Shown here: piece by piece, positions 1 through 13,100 of the stretch
Position numbering within the stretch: the stretch's first letter is position 1
How the letters are laid out: every line of letters begins with the position of its first letter
Assembly: GCA_032718565.1 (NCBI GenBank)
Contig: JAVGVS010000186.1
Location: 62,001-126,000, forward strand
Direction of reading: 5' to 3'
DNA length: 64,000 nucleotides
From: Distichodus sexfasciatus
Lineage: Eukaryota > Chordata > Actinopteri > Characiformes > Distichodontidae
Program-made: the position numbers and the translations under genes
Notes under the pieces: model-generated
What the model was told of the DNA's origin: nothing
The model's input: the letters and a program-made list of their open reading frames with translations, nothing else
Databases searched by the model: none

Positions 1-1720
1 TTTTCTTACACTCTATCATATTTACTCTGACTTCCAAATGTCAGATTGTCTAGACGTTTTGAAATGAAAGAGGAGGGGCCTTCAGAAACTGATGAAGACC
101 AAGACTGTAATTATAGCAGATCAGCGGTGTGTAGTACTAGAGTACTTGTGCTTTGGTACCATCACCTTTCCCCTCTTTATTATTTAAACAATTTCTCATC
201 TTTCTTTCCCAGCTTTTGCACCTGGTGTGAAGCTTCTCAGCTCACTGAGGAGAGCAGGTCTCAGGTCAATATCTGCTACCCTCTTTTCCTCTCCTTTCCC
301 ACATGCATGCTGCCTCCTTTTATCAATATTATTTCTCCTTTTTCATATTTTCTCCCTTGTGAAAAGTGTGAATTCTCTGTATTTGAATTGAGTATTATCC
401 ACGCGCTTTCGCGGTTCATTAAGGCTGCACTACATTATGGATCGATTGTAGGTTGTGTCTAGTAGAGGGGGCCAGAGACTGTGAAACACAGTGGGTGGGT
501 TAAAGGCAGATCTTGCAGCAAAGTGTTTTGATGGGCGTTGTCCTAATCCGCATTCTAACCTCGACCACCAGGTGATTATTAAAAATGCTACAGTAAAATC
601 ACACACAATTGTTTTTTCTTACACTCTATCATACTTACTCTGATCTCCAAATGTCAGATTTTCTAGAAGTTTTGAAATGAAAGAGGAGGGGCCATGAGAA
701 ATGGCCTATAATGCCCATTCATACACACTGAGATGCCATGTTTAGGACGTGATTATTAAAAAATGCTACAATAAAGTTATACAAAAATATGTTTCTCTTA
801 CACTCCATCATACTTATTCTGACCTCCAAATATCAGATTGTCTAGACGTTTTGAAATGAAAGAGGAGGAGTCTTGAGAATTTGCCTATAATGCCCATTCA
901 TACACACACTGAGATGCCATGTTTAGGAAGTGATTATTAAAAAATGCTACAGTAAAATTACACAAAAATATTTTTTTCTTACACTCTATCATACTTATTA
1001 AGATCTCCAAATATCAGATTTTCTAGACATTTTGAAATGAAAGAGGAGGAGCCTTCAGATTTTGCCTTTAATGTACAATCATTAACACAGATATGCCATG
1101 TTTAGGAGATGATTATTAAAACATGCTACAGTAAAATTACACCAAATTATATTTTTCTTACACTCTATTATACTTACTCTGACCTCCAAATATCAGATTG
1201 TCTAGACGTCTTGAAATAAAAGAGGCGGCGCTTTCAGAAGTTGCCTTTAATGTGAAATCATTTACACAGATATGTCATGTTTAGGACGTGATTATTTAAA
1301 AAATCTACAGTAAAATTATACACAAATATGTTTCTCTTACACTCCATCATACTTACTCCGACCTCCAAATGTCAGATTGTCTAGACGTTTTGAAATGAAA
1401 GAGGAGGGGCCTTGAGAAATTGCCTATAATGCCCATTCATACACACACTGAGATGCCATGTTTAGGAGGTGATTATTAAAAAATCCTACACTAACATTGC
1501 ATAAAAATATTTTTTTCTGACACTCTATCATACTTACACTTACCTCCAAATGTCAGATTGTCTAGACGTTTTGAAATGAACGAGGAGCAGTGTCAGAAAT
1601 TGAGTGGAAACGCATTCAGGCTCGTAAAGAACACACTGAGATGACAAGTTTAGGACGTGATTATTTTAAACCGCTACAGTAAAATTTAACTTTTTTTTAT
1701 GTCTACACTTCATCATACTT
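1..1720. repeat. Tandem array of ~180-bp satellite-like units
   Basis: A recognisable block (cttacactctatcatactta, then a 'gtctagacgttttgaaatga' core and a 'tgattattaaaaaatgctac' tail) starts near 5, 618, 797, 978, 1157, 1336, 1517 and about 1701. From 618 onward the spacing is 179-184 bp. The last unit is degraded. The first is split by about 475 bp of unrelated DNA (roughly 99-572). The core carries a conserved TCTAGA in most units. No coding potential is evident, and the short ORFs across it are not conserved between units. Confidence 0.9.
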
Positions 1721-2164
1721 ACTCTTACTCCAAATGTAAAATTATTTAGACTTTTTTTAATGTGTGGATCTTGTATGCACCAATGTGCACTAAATTTATA
1801 ATTCAGCTTTTTGGCACTGTTATAATCACTTTCATCCCTATATGTCAGATTGTCTATACGTTTAGAAATACAAGAAGATTTTACTTTAAAATGTAACATT
1901 ACCCATCATTAGCATTAAATTAGTTAATTTGTCAGTATATTATCTGAAGTACTATATCTGAAACATTAAACATTGCTGATGTTTTAATTTAAAGCGTAAG
2001 ATATGAACTAGTGTCTGCGCTTCACTCAACACTGCCACCTGCTGGAGGACCAGCGCTTCTTTCACCCCATTTAAGGTGGAACGTAAATCGCCAATAAGAT
2101 GCTGGCGAATATGTAGCCAACTTCAGTCTCGTAAAATACGTCTCCTACACACATCCTTTCTGTT
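1721..2164. other. Intergenic DNA, nothing recognised
   Basis: AT-rich sequence between the 180-bp array and the palindromic tract. A short stretch around 2030-2060 (cactgccacctgctggagga) resembles motifs that recur in fish dispersed repeats, but it is too short to classify. No exon or RNA gene was recognised. Confidence 0.5.
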
Positions 2165-2610
2165 TATTAGCCTTAATAATAATATTTTCTCGTAATTATG
2201 AGAGGTTAAGTCATAGTAATGAAACATTTTCTCATTTTATGAGAATTTTCTAATTATAAGAGCTATAGTGGTATTAATGAGCAGTTTTCTTATTATTGTG
2301 AGATGTGTGATAAAAATGAATAATTTACTCGTTTAAAGAGGTTAAGCAAAAGTAATGAAACATTTTCTCATCATTATAAGATCTTAAGTCGTAATTATGA
2401 GAAAACCAGTCGCAATAATATTATTTTCTCGTAATTAGGAGAGATGTTAAGTGGTATTAATGAGTCGTTTTCTCATTACTGTAAGTAATAATGAATAGTT
2501 TACTCGTTATTACGAGATGTTAAGCAATAGTAATGAAAAAATCTCATTATTATGTCGTATAAATCACACATTTTTATTATAAGTTGTAATAATGAGAATT
2601 GTTTTTTCTT
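2165..2610. repeat. Palindrome-rich degenerate tandem repeat
   Basis: Short modules built from 'tttctcattattatgag' and its reverse complement, spaced by 'gttaagtcatagtaatgaaaca', repeat with variation across about 440 bp. Each module can fold on itself because cTCATnATnATGAg-type sequences are self-complementary. The family was not identified; it could be a degenerate minisatellite or debris of a palindromic non-autonomous element. Confidence 0.65.
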
Positions 2611-3330
2611 TACGTAACAGGCCTCCATACTTTAATGATCCTAAATGATTCCATAGTTTAATAAATCCTGTCCCAGCATCAGTCTCCTCGACAGTCATCA
2701 TATTTATGTGTGCATATGAAGTCCTGCAGAAGGACATGTTAGCTTTGATACAGGTTGAATGTCAACTTCTGTCTAATCGAGGGAATCGACTCAACCTGGC
2801 AACCCTCCGACGTCAACGTCCTTGGCGAAGCCTGAACAAAGAGGTCACTTTTAACAGAAAACTTAGTGCGACTCTTTATTTCACATTTTTTACGTTTTTA
2901 ACACCATATTTTAGTCCTCTTTGTACCACGTTTTTAATGTTTGTAAAGTCTCGCAGCCTTCACGTAGAAGACGCGTTACAGTGAGAAAGCGCTTTTTGCC
3001 GGACAGTGAGCAGTGACCCTGACGTGAAGACACTCGATTAAAACTTCAAACTAAGACTAGATTATATGCTTTCTGTTAAGTCCAGTTACATTAATCTTGA
3101 AAATATCTATTAAATAATAAATAACTAATATTAAATAACTAATCCCAGTAAAGTACACAGAGCTGTCGGCGGATGGCGCTGTGCCTCATAAACAAATGAA
3201 TACCTCACAGTGCAGGTTTCCCTACAGATTTACCTAAAATTATTGGGAATAATATACATTATCTAAAATGTGGATATAAAATGTACAGGAACATACCTTT
3301 TTCATATATATAGTAAATATAAGGTTATAT
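2611..3330. other. Intergenic DNA, no gene recognised
   Basis: Unique-looking AT-rich DNA. The open frame at 2706-2984 has no recognisable domain, no splice context and no neighbour support, so it is not called. Nothing else was identified. Confidence 0.45.
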
Positions 3331-3332
3331 CC

Positions 3333-3391
<59 letters not shown>

Positions 3392-3438
3392 GTTATTATT
3401 ATTATTATTAGACAGATTATTATTATTATTATTGTTGT
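3331..3438. repeat. (ATT)n microsatellite
   Basis: Trinucleotide ATT repeated through about 100 bp with two interruptions (a TGTT and a 'agacag' break near 3410). It yields artefactual poly-leucine and poly-isoleucine open frames on both strands. Confidence 0.95.
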
Positions 3439-4430
3439 ATAAAAGAAAAAGAAGTCTGAGACACTACATTTGAAATATTTTTTGTATTTTTTTCCAAATT
3501 TGACAGAAAGGGCTAAACCCTTCACATATATATTTGTTTGCATATATTGAAACATTTCACAGCAGAGATTATATCACAATACATGAAAAGAACAATAAGA
3601 GCTGCATGGTTATGGATGGGATTATATCCATTAATTTGGTTTTCTTACGTTTCTTATGTACAATTCACAATACAAAGATTGTAATATTCTTGTGTCACAC
3701 AGACTTTTATATGAAAAAATAAAATAAAATTGTGTAACTCCATGCAAGTACAAGTTTATTTTGTTAAGTTATTGTTATAAAAGTATATTGATATATTTGT
3801 GTGGTACGTTGGTGAGGTCTGAAATGACGCAATGCTTTTATTTGTACACTTTTATGAGCATCACAGTGAATACACTGTGAAAAGGTTCTGACAAAATACA
3901 ATTATCTTATGGTGATGGAATAGTGTTTAAACACAAAAAAGAGCAGGTTTAAATCAAAATTAATTAGTGTTTGTATGTCTAGATGAAAAAAAGTATTTTA
4001 CAATTAATGCACTACATATGTGAGCTACACAACTATATCCAACCTGGAGTCAGCCATTTATATTCAGTGGGTTCAAAAAAAAAATCAATGAACAATAATT
4101 ATGGCTCCAATTTGGACCAAATGCATTTCTAGTAAAGACTAGTCGAAACTGCTTCATGCTGATCAATGCCCAGTAATGCCCATGTAGTCTCTCCTGGCCT
4201 TTAATGAAATATTATCCATTATCATTTTCCGAAATATCAAGGGACAAAAGTACAGTTCATTATGTTATTTTCTCTTCGTTTAAAACCCCAATGTTAATTG
4301 CACAGTTGACAAGGGATTTCAGAGTTTGCAGCAGTTGGCTTTGTTGTTTTCGGAAAGATAAAGTCCATTAACAAGAGGAGGGCCGGAAAACGAAGACACG
4401 TCCTTCACTGGAAGGTTCTCCACCTGCAAG
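3439..4430. other. Region downstream of the AHR gene (probable 3' UTR end and intergenic)
   Basis: AT-rich DNA 3' of the minus-strand AHR stop codon. Minus-strand AATAAA signals (tttatt on this strand) near 3755-3760 and 3837-3842 could terminate a long AHR 3' UTR. I see no exon-like open frame. Confidence 0.35.
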
Positions 4431-4439
4431 AGATTAGAA

Positions 4440-4760
4440 TGTGACTCAGTAAATTGTCAGCAAAATGTTGCTCTTAATCCTTAAAAAAAACCATTGATTT
4501 TCTTTACTTTGAAAAAGATGAAATGGAACAAATAAAGTAAAAAGGTAAAAGAGAGAAAAAAGTAAAATGGTAAAAGAGAAGGGAAAAAAAAACGCTAAAA
4601 GGAAAAAAAAATATTAAATGTTAAAAATTAAAAAATAAAGTCAAACTGTAAAAGGAAAAATTATAGTTAAAAGTTAAAAGAAAAAAATAAAGTGATAAAA
4701 GTAACAGTAAAAGGAAAAATAAAATTTTTAAAAAGTTAAAACTAAAACAAACAGATAAGT
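4440..4760. repeat. A-rich GTAAAAG-type simple repeat
   Basis: Repeated 'agtaaaa(a/g)gg' and 'gttaaaag' words make an imperfect A-rich minisatellite of about 320 bp. A similar tract recurs at 15975-16400 in AHR intron 2. The orientation would be T-rich in an AHR transcript. Confidence 0.7.
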
Positions 4761-5273
4761 AATAATAAAATTACTAATTGTCGAGTTTTTAACACTTTTT
4801 CAAAAACCACTACCGCACCTGCACCACAATTGTAAAATGAAAGTGTTGGAGAATCGTTAACTGCAGTTAGTGACACTAATAACTTTTTCCAGAAGCTTAA
4901 TAGTAGCAAACTATTTTTTTAAAAGTCACATTTCAAAAATACAAATAGCTATGTAGTCTGACAAAATGCTACATCGTTACTATTATTTATCTTTCTGTAC
5001 TATTTTCAACTAGCAGGTGGTTATGATTGGTGTTGAATTGGCCAAAGTTGCATCTGATTGGCTACGTTGCCCACAGATTGCATCAAAGTGCATTCTTGGA
5101 ATGTGCAAAACAGAAGTTGGAAAATGCTTGGATGTAGTTAGCTACTTTTTCCTCTGTAGCTTGCAGTACAGCTAACTACTGTTTTAAAGCATGAGCTTGG
5201 CTAGAGGTACTTTTAATCACAAATAGTTTGCACCTTGCAAAATTGCCATTTAAAAGTTGCTTCCACAACATTA

Positions 5274-7176
5274 TTAATAACAAAAGTCCATGTTTTGCCT
5301 ATGTACCTGTGTGTGCCCATTGCAGTCCAGGTATCTCTGGAACGAGCTTTGATTGCTTGCCAAAGCGATACCATCCCCTATCACCTGGCAAGATGGTGGA
5401 CTGACACAAGAGTCCTCTTGTGGAACTGATGACGTGCCCACCACCGGTTCATTCCTTGTCCACTGGAAGTAACAGGACGCCTGCTGTGGACTCTGGTTGT
5501 TGGGTATCGTCTTGCTGGAGCACGACGACACGGTCACTGCACGAACCTGCGGTTGCAGTTGAATGGAGTTGGCATTTGGCGGAGAGTAGGCCTCAAACAT
5601 GCAACTGCTGAGAGGTGAAGACTGGTCGGATGCCAGTCTGCTCTGTGGTGAGTGGTAGGCGTCATTGTTTAAGTTCTTGCATTCAACATTGCAGCTCCCG
5701 GATTCCTCTGGCAAACAAGTCCCCATTGGGAATCCAGATGGGTTTGGGCTCTGATAGTAGCCTTCTGGTTCTGGCCTACTTCTGACAGGTCTGGAACAGG
5801 TCTGCCCTGGTGACGTCTGATGCCACTGTGGTGACGTATGCATCTGGATTTGTTGACCAAAATTTGGACAGTGGGCACTGATATCAGGAGATACATGGTG
5901 CTTGCATGGGGACAAGGATGCACTATGATTCCCGGTACTCGAAGAGGAACTGTGCAATTGGTTCACCTGGCTGTAACCGTTTTCCGCTCGATTTAATTGC
6001 AGACTTTTCATTTGACTTAAAGGATAGGATGCAAATTGGCAAGGGACTGCTGAAGGACTTGGCACCTTGGTGTCATTGTCACTGCCATTCTGCAGATTTT
6101 CTGGTTGTCGCCAGCCATTGGATGGGATGGCAGTGAAAATGTTTGCTATGGAATGTTGACCCAAAGAATTTAGGGTCTGGGCAAACCCCGCTTTGTTGCC
6201 ATATGTGTAAGGACCAGTCTGTTCTGTGTTTGGAAAATGATTCAAGAGATTGGAAGGGGGCATGGCATCTGAGTATCTAGGAATACTGGGACCTGGAATT
6301 GGTGTATTTGGGTTGGCATGGGACAGTCTCTCTGAGGCACTGTCCGGTTGCCCCGGTGAACCATAGCCCCTAATGGACGCATGTGGATTTGCGTGAAGAA
6401 CACCGTTAAAGACCTCAGTTGCACTCATTGGTGTCACCATTGGTTGTCCACCAATTCCATTGCGGTTGTGGGGCTTGGGATTAAGTTTAGCTGCTCTGTT
6501 ATCAAATTTCTGTCCAGCAAAACCATATCCTGAATGAGTATCCATGGGAAACTGGCCAGGGCTTCCTGCAAATGGATCAGTTTTGGTTGCCACTGGGTCA
6601 CTGGGTTGTGCCAAAGGAGGGCACTTGTTTGTTTCGTATAGAGCTTCTTCCACATAGGAGAAGATATCATTGGCAAGAATCTCATCAAGACTAAAGCCTT
6701 TATCACCATCGCCTTCTTTGGTCATCCTCAAGAGAGCGTTTTCCCACTCCTTTAACTCCATGCTGTCCACGTCCATTTGCTGAAGGGCCGTGCACAGATC
6801 GCCATTTTGAGCCAGCTGCTCCAAAGTTTCGATCATGGAAGTGACGGCGTCTTCCTTGGAGGTTTCCTCTTTCACTGAGTGACTTGGTACGTTGAAGAGT
6901 GCCCAGCTGTCCCTGAAGGCATCGTCTACAAAGAATTCGTGCTCGTTAGGCTGCTTATAGATCGATTTGTCCTGTCTTTGCATGGAGGCAAGAATAGAGC
7001 TGGGATCCAAGGGTTTCCGGTCAAGTCCGTCCTGAACAATAAGGTCGTTGTTGTTGCTTTTGGGATTTATGATGTCCAGAGTGGGACAGGTGTCATAGAG
7101 GACCGCCTCTCCTGTGGTGAAGCTGAAGGGGATTTGCATCTTCCTCTGTCGCAAGTGCTCCTCTCCTTCGGCATTA
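5274..7176 (-). CDS. ahr: AHR exon 10: C-terminal transactivation domain
   Basis: The terminal coding exon encodes aa 382-1015, opening with NAEGEEHLRQRKMQIPF right after PAS-B (human: DEEGTEHLRKR) and ending QRYLDCNGHTQVHRQNMDFCY. It contains an acidic segment (DVDSMELKEWENALLRM, DEILANDIFSYVEEAL) equivalent to the conserved acidic activation motif of AHRs. A long Ser/Pro/Asn/Gln-rich stretch and a CYFQW motif follow. There is no long uninterrupted polyglutamine run of the mammalian type. The acceptor is CCCCTTAG just upstream, and stop TAA is at 5274-5276. Confidence 0.95.
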
Positions 7177-10100
7177 CTAAGGGGGAAAAAGAACAGATTA
7201 TTCACTGAAATGTAAACTCGATGTTCTTTGAAACGATTTGTCAGATTGTACTGAAGAGATCTCGAATAAAGCGACGTACACCAGTGCTCGTTGACGGGCG
7301 ATAATGAAGTCAGGACGTCCACCTTTGTACACCAGTCTGGCATTGGCCTGGACCCACACCCAACCTCCATTTTTGGTTAGGAGTCGGAAAACCGTCATGC
7401 CACTCTCTCCTGTCTTTATCACTGCCGTAAAGAGACGTGATTAATAAATACGAAAAATGGTCATTTTCTGAATTCTGATTTTGCGTTGGAAATCTGAAAA
7501 AGGTGTGTTTCTCTGTTCACTTTTAATGTGAAAAATGACATTGTCAGCAGTATATTAACAATTATATACTATTGCATTAACATACTTCGGACGTGGTTAT
7601 CGGCGCAGTACATCATATCGGCGGCATGAATGAACTGGTATCCAGACCCTCTCATACACAGTTCCATTTCTGTGTAACCCAAGACCACTTTACCCCTGGA
7701 AAATCAATAAATAAACCGTCTCAGGTCTTTACTCAAACATTTTATTATTGTTCATTTTCGTTAACATGGTGCATGCTGATTTATGTCACCTGGAGTCAAT
7801 GCCCAAAGGAGTAAAGTCCAGCTTGTGTTTGGTCTGAAAGATGAGTGTTTTTGTACGAATCTCCAAAATAGCCGACGGCTGCACTGGGGTTGCTATGGCA
7901 AACAACGCGAGTTGTGGTTGTAGAACCGACCCGTCTTCAGCCTTCTTTTGCTGCCCCAAAAGAAACTTCAACCGTCCCTGAAAATTCAGTTTCTGGAAAT
8001 GATAAAGTTTCTTGTTAATATATGTACAGTATTCATAGCTTTTTTGTACTGCTGCAAAGTGGGCAAATATTAGTGTACCAGCTTTAATTATTGTGCATAA
8101 TAAAAAATGTACTTTCCAAACCCTAAACATTCAGTTTAAGTATTTTTTTTGATTATGCACAGTATACCAAGCTGATACACCAATATTTACCTTGTTTGCA
8201 GCAAAATCATGTTTTATTTATAAGCATGTACAGTATATGTCGACATTTAATCAACTTTGATCAACTAAAATTTTTAAGATATTTATTAAATTTCTTCAAC
8301 ATGAAACAATTAATGTCAGCTTTTATGAGATCAGTTCACTGAAACAGTAATGTGAAAATGGCAGATTAAATTAAAACTATAGTCTGTGACACTGTTTAAG
8401 AGAAAATGTGTTGATACGCCACACAGGAACATCAAGGTTTGAGATTTGCAAACCTAAAATAGCAGTATTTGCAGTTCTAAGTGACACACCAAACAGGAAG
8501 TGCAGTATAAAGCTAAAATTTGACTTAAAATAATGCATTGAGACAATCTGTCTGCAGAATAAGTTAGATAAAATAGCTTGAGCTTTTAAGTTGAACAAGA
8601 TGGACAGGGTATAGTTTAGGGAATGGTAAGAATGTACCAGGAACCCTGAAGAGTTGTCGAGGAGGCATCGGAAGCGGCAGGTGAAGCTCCTCTCCAGAAA
8701 GGATGAGTTTTCAGGAGGAATGTGCTGCGGATCATAGCTCACCACGTTCTTGGTGATGTCACTGCTGTTCTCAGCTCCTTGTGGATGATAAAAGTCAAAG
8801 TTTTCAAATCAAGAAGTCTGAAGCACCAGAACACTACTCTGCGAAGTCCCTAAAGAGACAAGTGAGAGTTGCATGCTCACGAGAAAGTAATGCGTGCTTC
8901 TCCAGAGCACCCATAACTATCTAGTGAGCAGGCCATAGTTTCTTGTGAGTACACGTTACTTTCTCCTGAGCACACAATACTTTCACATTTAGGCTGTTCT
9001 CATGAGCATGCAATAACATCTTATGCACACATGAAACTCGCATTTATTTCTCACTTCTCACCACATATTACTTTGGGGTCATTTGGGAACATTATAAAAG
9101 TATCTGAACATCTCAAACCGTCTTCTCCGTTGTCAACGTCCAGCAGGTTTGGCTTGAGAGCAAAGTGCAGCTGTCGGCGGAACATGGGCCGATCGTCGAT
9201 GTGGATGAACTCGAACACGCTCTGGTGAACCATGTCCGACTGCAAACCAAAAGGAGATATGACACATAACGGCAGACTGAGAAAATATGCTGAAAATGTG
9301 AGACTGGTTCAGTTTTTGCAGGTAATTTTATCAGTTTTACATCATAAAAAAAGAAAAAGCCATTTGTTAATTCTGTGGGAATAAGGGTAACAATCTTGGG
9401 CAGGGGGGTTATGTTTCTGTCTATTTTACATTTTAAAAATGCCTTTTTTTTATTTGTGGGGGAAAAAAAACTTTTTACATTTCCAAGAAAATGTTATGAC
9501 ATTTAACATTCTGGGGTTTTTTTGTTTCAGATAAGTATTAATAATATTTATCTATTTTATATTTTAAAAATGACATTTAAATTTTTTATTTGTGTAAGTT
9601 AGGGGGCGGATCTTGGTTTTATTTTAATTTTAAAACTTTTTTATGAACAATGAAATGTCAAGAAGTGAAATAAAGTATTTATATTCTGTTTTTATAGGTA
9701 ATTATTGACTATTTTAAATTTTTTAATTTTCCTTCTTTAATTGTGAATCTTTAAAAAAAATTCTTTTACATTTTTAATTGGTCATTTTCATGAACAATGA
9801 AGTCAGATAAAGTCATTTATATTCTGTTTTACAAGAATTTGTGTGCAGTTTCCATTTATTTCATTTTTATTTTTCTTTAAATCTGTGAACATTGAAGGGA
9901 AATAAATCTTGTTTTCTTTCATTCCAAAATTCCACCTTATTATTTAATATTAAAATCACATTTTAATTTGTGAAAGTTCAGGGGGAAAAAAAACACTTTA
10001 AAAAAAAATCAAAACACTCATTTAAAATGAAATAAATTGAGATCAAGTCATCTATATCCTTCTTTAGAGATATTATAATTTATTTTTTAATTGTAGAAAT

Positions 10101-13100
10101 TATTTTAATTTTGTTTTTAAAAATGAAAATATTTTAATAACAAATGAAATGCCATGTTTAGCTTTCAGAAAAAAACCCAACAGTAGAATGTGCTCTCCCC
10201 CATCTTAGATTTACAGAAGGCGATACGAGGACCAGCAACACTGTGGAACCTGTTGGAACATGTTTTAAACAGCGGATTTACTTGGTGTTCACTAACAATA
10301 TCAGCATTATTATCAAAAATCTACTTTTACACACGTAGACGTTGATAGTTGTAAATGTTCACCAAATCGTTGCACATCAGCAAATTATTTTTAAACAATT
10401 AAAACTGACATTAAAGCATTAATTACAGAAGTGAAAGGTGTTTAAAAGCAGATTTGTCTCTAAGCAGACAGGTTTGTCTAGTTTTTAGGCAGATTTGGAT
10501 GCCAGTTTCAGTCTCTCTGTTTATAATCAACTGCATTGCAAAACGAGCGCAGGTACTTTTCATCGAGTAGTTTTTTTATTTGATGTTTGCGGAAAGGCTG
10601 TGATTGTTGCCAAGAGCTTGAGCACGAGAGTAAATGTATTTTAGGACAAAGTTTTGGCAAAATATGTGGTATTTTGTATGAGAATGGGGAGAAAAAAAAT
10701 GTGCATGGTCGATGGGAAAAACATGTGCAGACAATAGCAAGAAGAAAAGGGGGAAAGAAACTGCAAACTGTAACATGATGTTTAAAAAGAAACAAGCTGC
10801 TATTTTAGGGATAAAAACATGCAGTTTATTTGTGTTGAAAATAAAGTATTTTGGGATGTGTCCAGCAACATGGGTTCATGCTCGATTCCCAGCTTTCAAA
10901 GGCACTTCTAGACCTTCACAAGAAGTTGAATTATTTTTATTTAATATATTAATGGTGAGAACAATTGTTATACGTTGTACATTATCACTCACACTGTGCA
11001 TCATTTTTGCAAATGACATTGTTTGACCCAAAAGGAATTTGAATTGCAAATCTAAGCAGAAGCCTTTTTTTCTGTCCGTCTGTGATAAAAAGATGAGCTT
11101 GAGATCAGAAAATGTAAATGTGACCCTCCACGGCAAAACCAGTCGCTTGTTGCAAATTTTCAAAATTGAGGTATTATGTTTTCATGAAAGAGCATAAGTG
11201 AACCTTCAAAACGATACCTATAAGGAATGAATGGGACGACATATGACTGAGATATCAACATTCAAAGGAGTAGGGTTTCTCCTGTCACGCCAAGTGAGAA
11301 ACAGAGAAATCTGCCTTTGAAGTTGACTATCGCCGTAGCACTCACAAAGGCTTGGTGCGGTCGCGGCTACGTTTGTATTTACGGTAGCCTACGCTGTATT
11401 CACAGCCACACGGATAGCCTACCTGCGTTAGGTTAACTGAACTCGGGAGACGAAGATGGATTCTGGAGAAATATCTTCACGCTAGTCAACCAGTGGATTT
11501 ACCGTAAATATTGAAGTAGAGCAGTCAAAACAGAAACTTTTAACATTCTGCTGGAATTGAATTCCTCACCTCAAGAAAGTCACGTTTTTAGGATGGAAAG
11601 GGTAAGTTTTTCAGCAAAATTTATTAACAACAGTACAGTGTAGACCTTCTACTGTTTCAAAACACTAAAAACAAAAAATCCAACATTTTACCCCATGCAA
11701 CATAAACGCTCGTTTTTCTCGGAAACCTCCATTGCAACAAGCGACTGGTTTTGCCGTGGAGAGTCACAAATTTGGGTCAGTGACACCATGGGAAGAGGGT
11801 GGAATAGGGAGAAATAGTCTGTACAAAGTCAGTTACAATCGGTCATTGTACTCCAATAAAATCTCTTTATGGTTGCTCTACCATTGTCTCAAGTCACCTT
11901 GTGGTTTATATAAAAGATAGAAGATGTTCCTAACAAAGACAAGGAAGACATTCAGGCTAGTGCTGCACCATGTATCGTTACAGCATCGTCATCGCGATAT
12001 TCACACTGCATTGTGGAAAATCGTCTGAAGTATATATATATATCGATAGATAGTTATCTGTAAAAGAGACTGTGATGATGAAGCTGTTGGTGCTTCTCAC
12101 CTGATGAAAGCCAAGGTAATCTTGAACAGTTGGTGATGCGTAGAAAACGTAACCCTCTGCAGTCACCACCAACACAAAGCCATTCAGGGCCTAATAACAT
12201 AATCCAGGAAAAAAATGTTAGAAATAATAAGAATAATAACATGAAGTAAAACAATAAGTGAAGAGAATAATATACCAAATTAACAAATTTTTATCAAGTT
12301 AAACATTTAATTTGTAACTACTACTTACTACAGACGTCCAATACCTTGTCAATATTTCTTTCAGTGTTTGACTACATAATTATTGTAGTATAAAATAAAT
12401 ATATAGTCAGACAATCTGCGTTTATCACATAGCCATAACCAGAAATAAATTTGTATTAATAATTGCCTTGTTCACTTAAGTCATTCTTGTTATCCACTGT
12501 AAGCTTCTAGTCTATAATTATAATTTTTGAAATATGTTTTTTATTACCTTACTTTTACATGTAAACTTTATTGCAAACTTTATTAGTAAACTCTATTGTC
12601 TCATGGCTAATGCAGCACACATTTCACTGCACGTTGCATAACTGTGTACGTGACAAATAAAGAATCTTGAATCTTGAGCTCAACAATCTTTTTTCAGCAT
12701 GAACAAACAAATCTCTTTACAATTCGTTTATGCATTTTTCACATTAAAAGCAAAAACTCAAACTTCAAAACATTACGTTTTGGTTTTTGGTTCCATGTGA
12801 CAAATGAACAATACACAGATTGGAGTGCTAGGTTTACTAATTGCACTAATCGTTTTCAACTGTAGGGAACTGATTTTAGATTAGAAATTGCATATTTATT
12901 CAGTTATCATCATTACATACAGTACTTATAAAAAACTGAAAACTTCATTCATGACATTTTTATTAGCTTTATAAAGGTTATTTTAGGTCACTTTTAAATT
13001 CAAAAGTCAATTATGAACCTTTAATTATTTATTCACATACAGCAGATGAGTGATATAATCAGATTATTTTACTATGCATTTCTTTTATACTGAAAGGAAT

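Noticed and set aside
1..1720. CRISPR array
   Set aside because: Units are ~180 bp and similar throughout, not short repeats with unique spacers, and the genome is eukaryotic.
3270..3555. Poly-leucine and poly-isoleucine open frames on both strands
   Set aside because: They are translations of the ATT microsatellite and have no other protein features.
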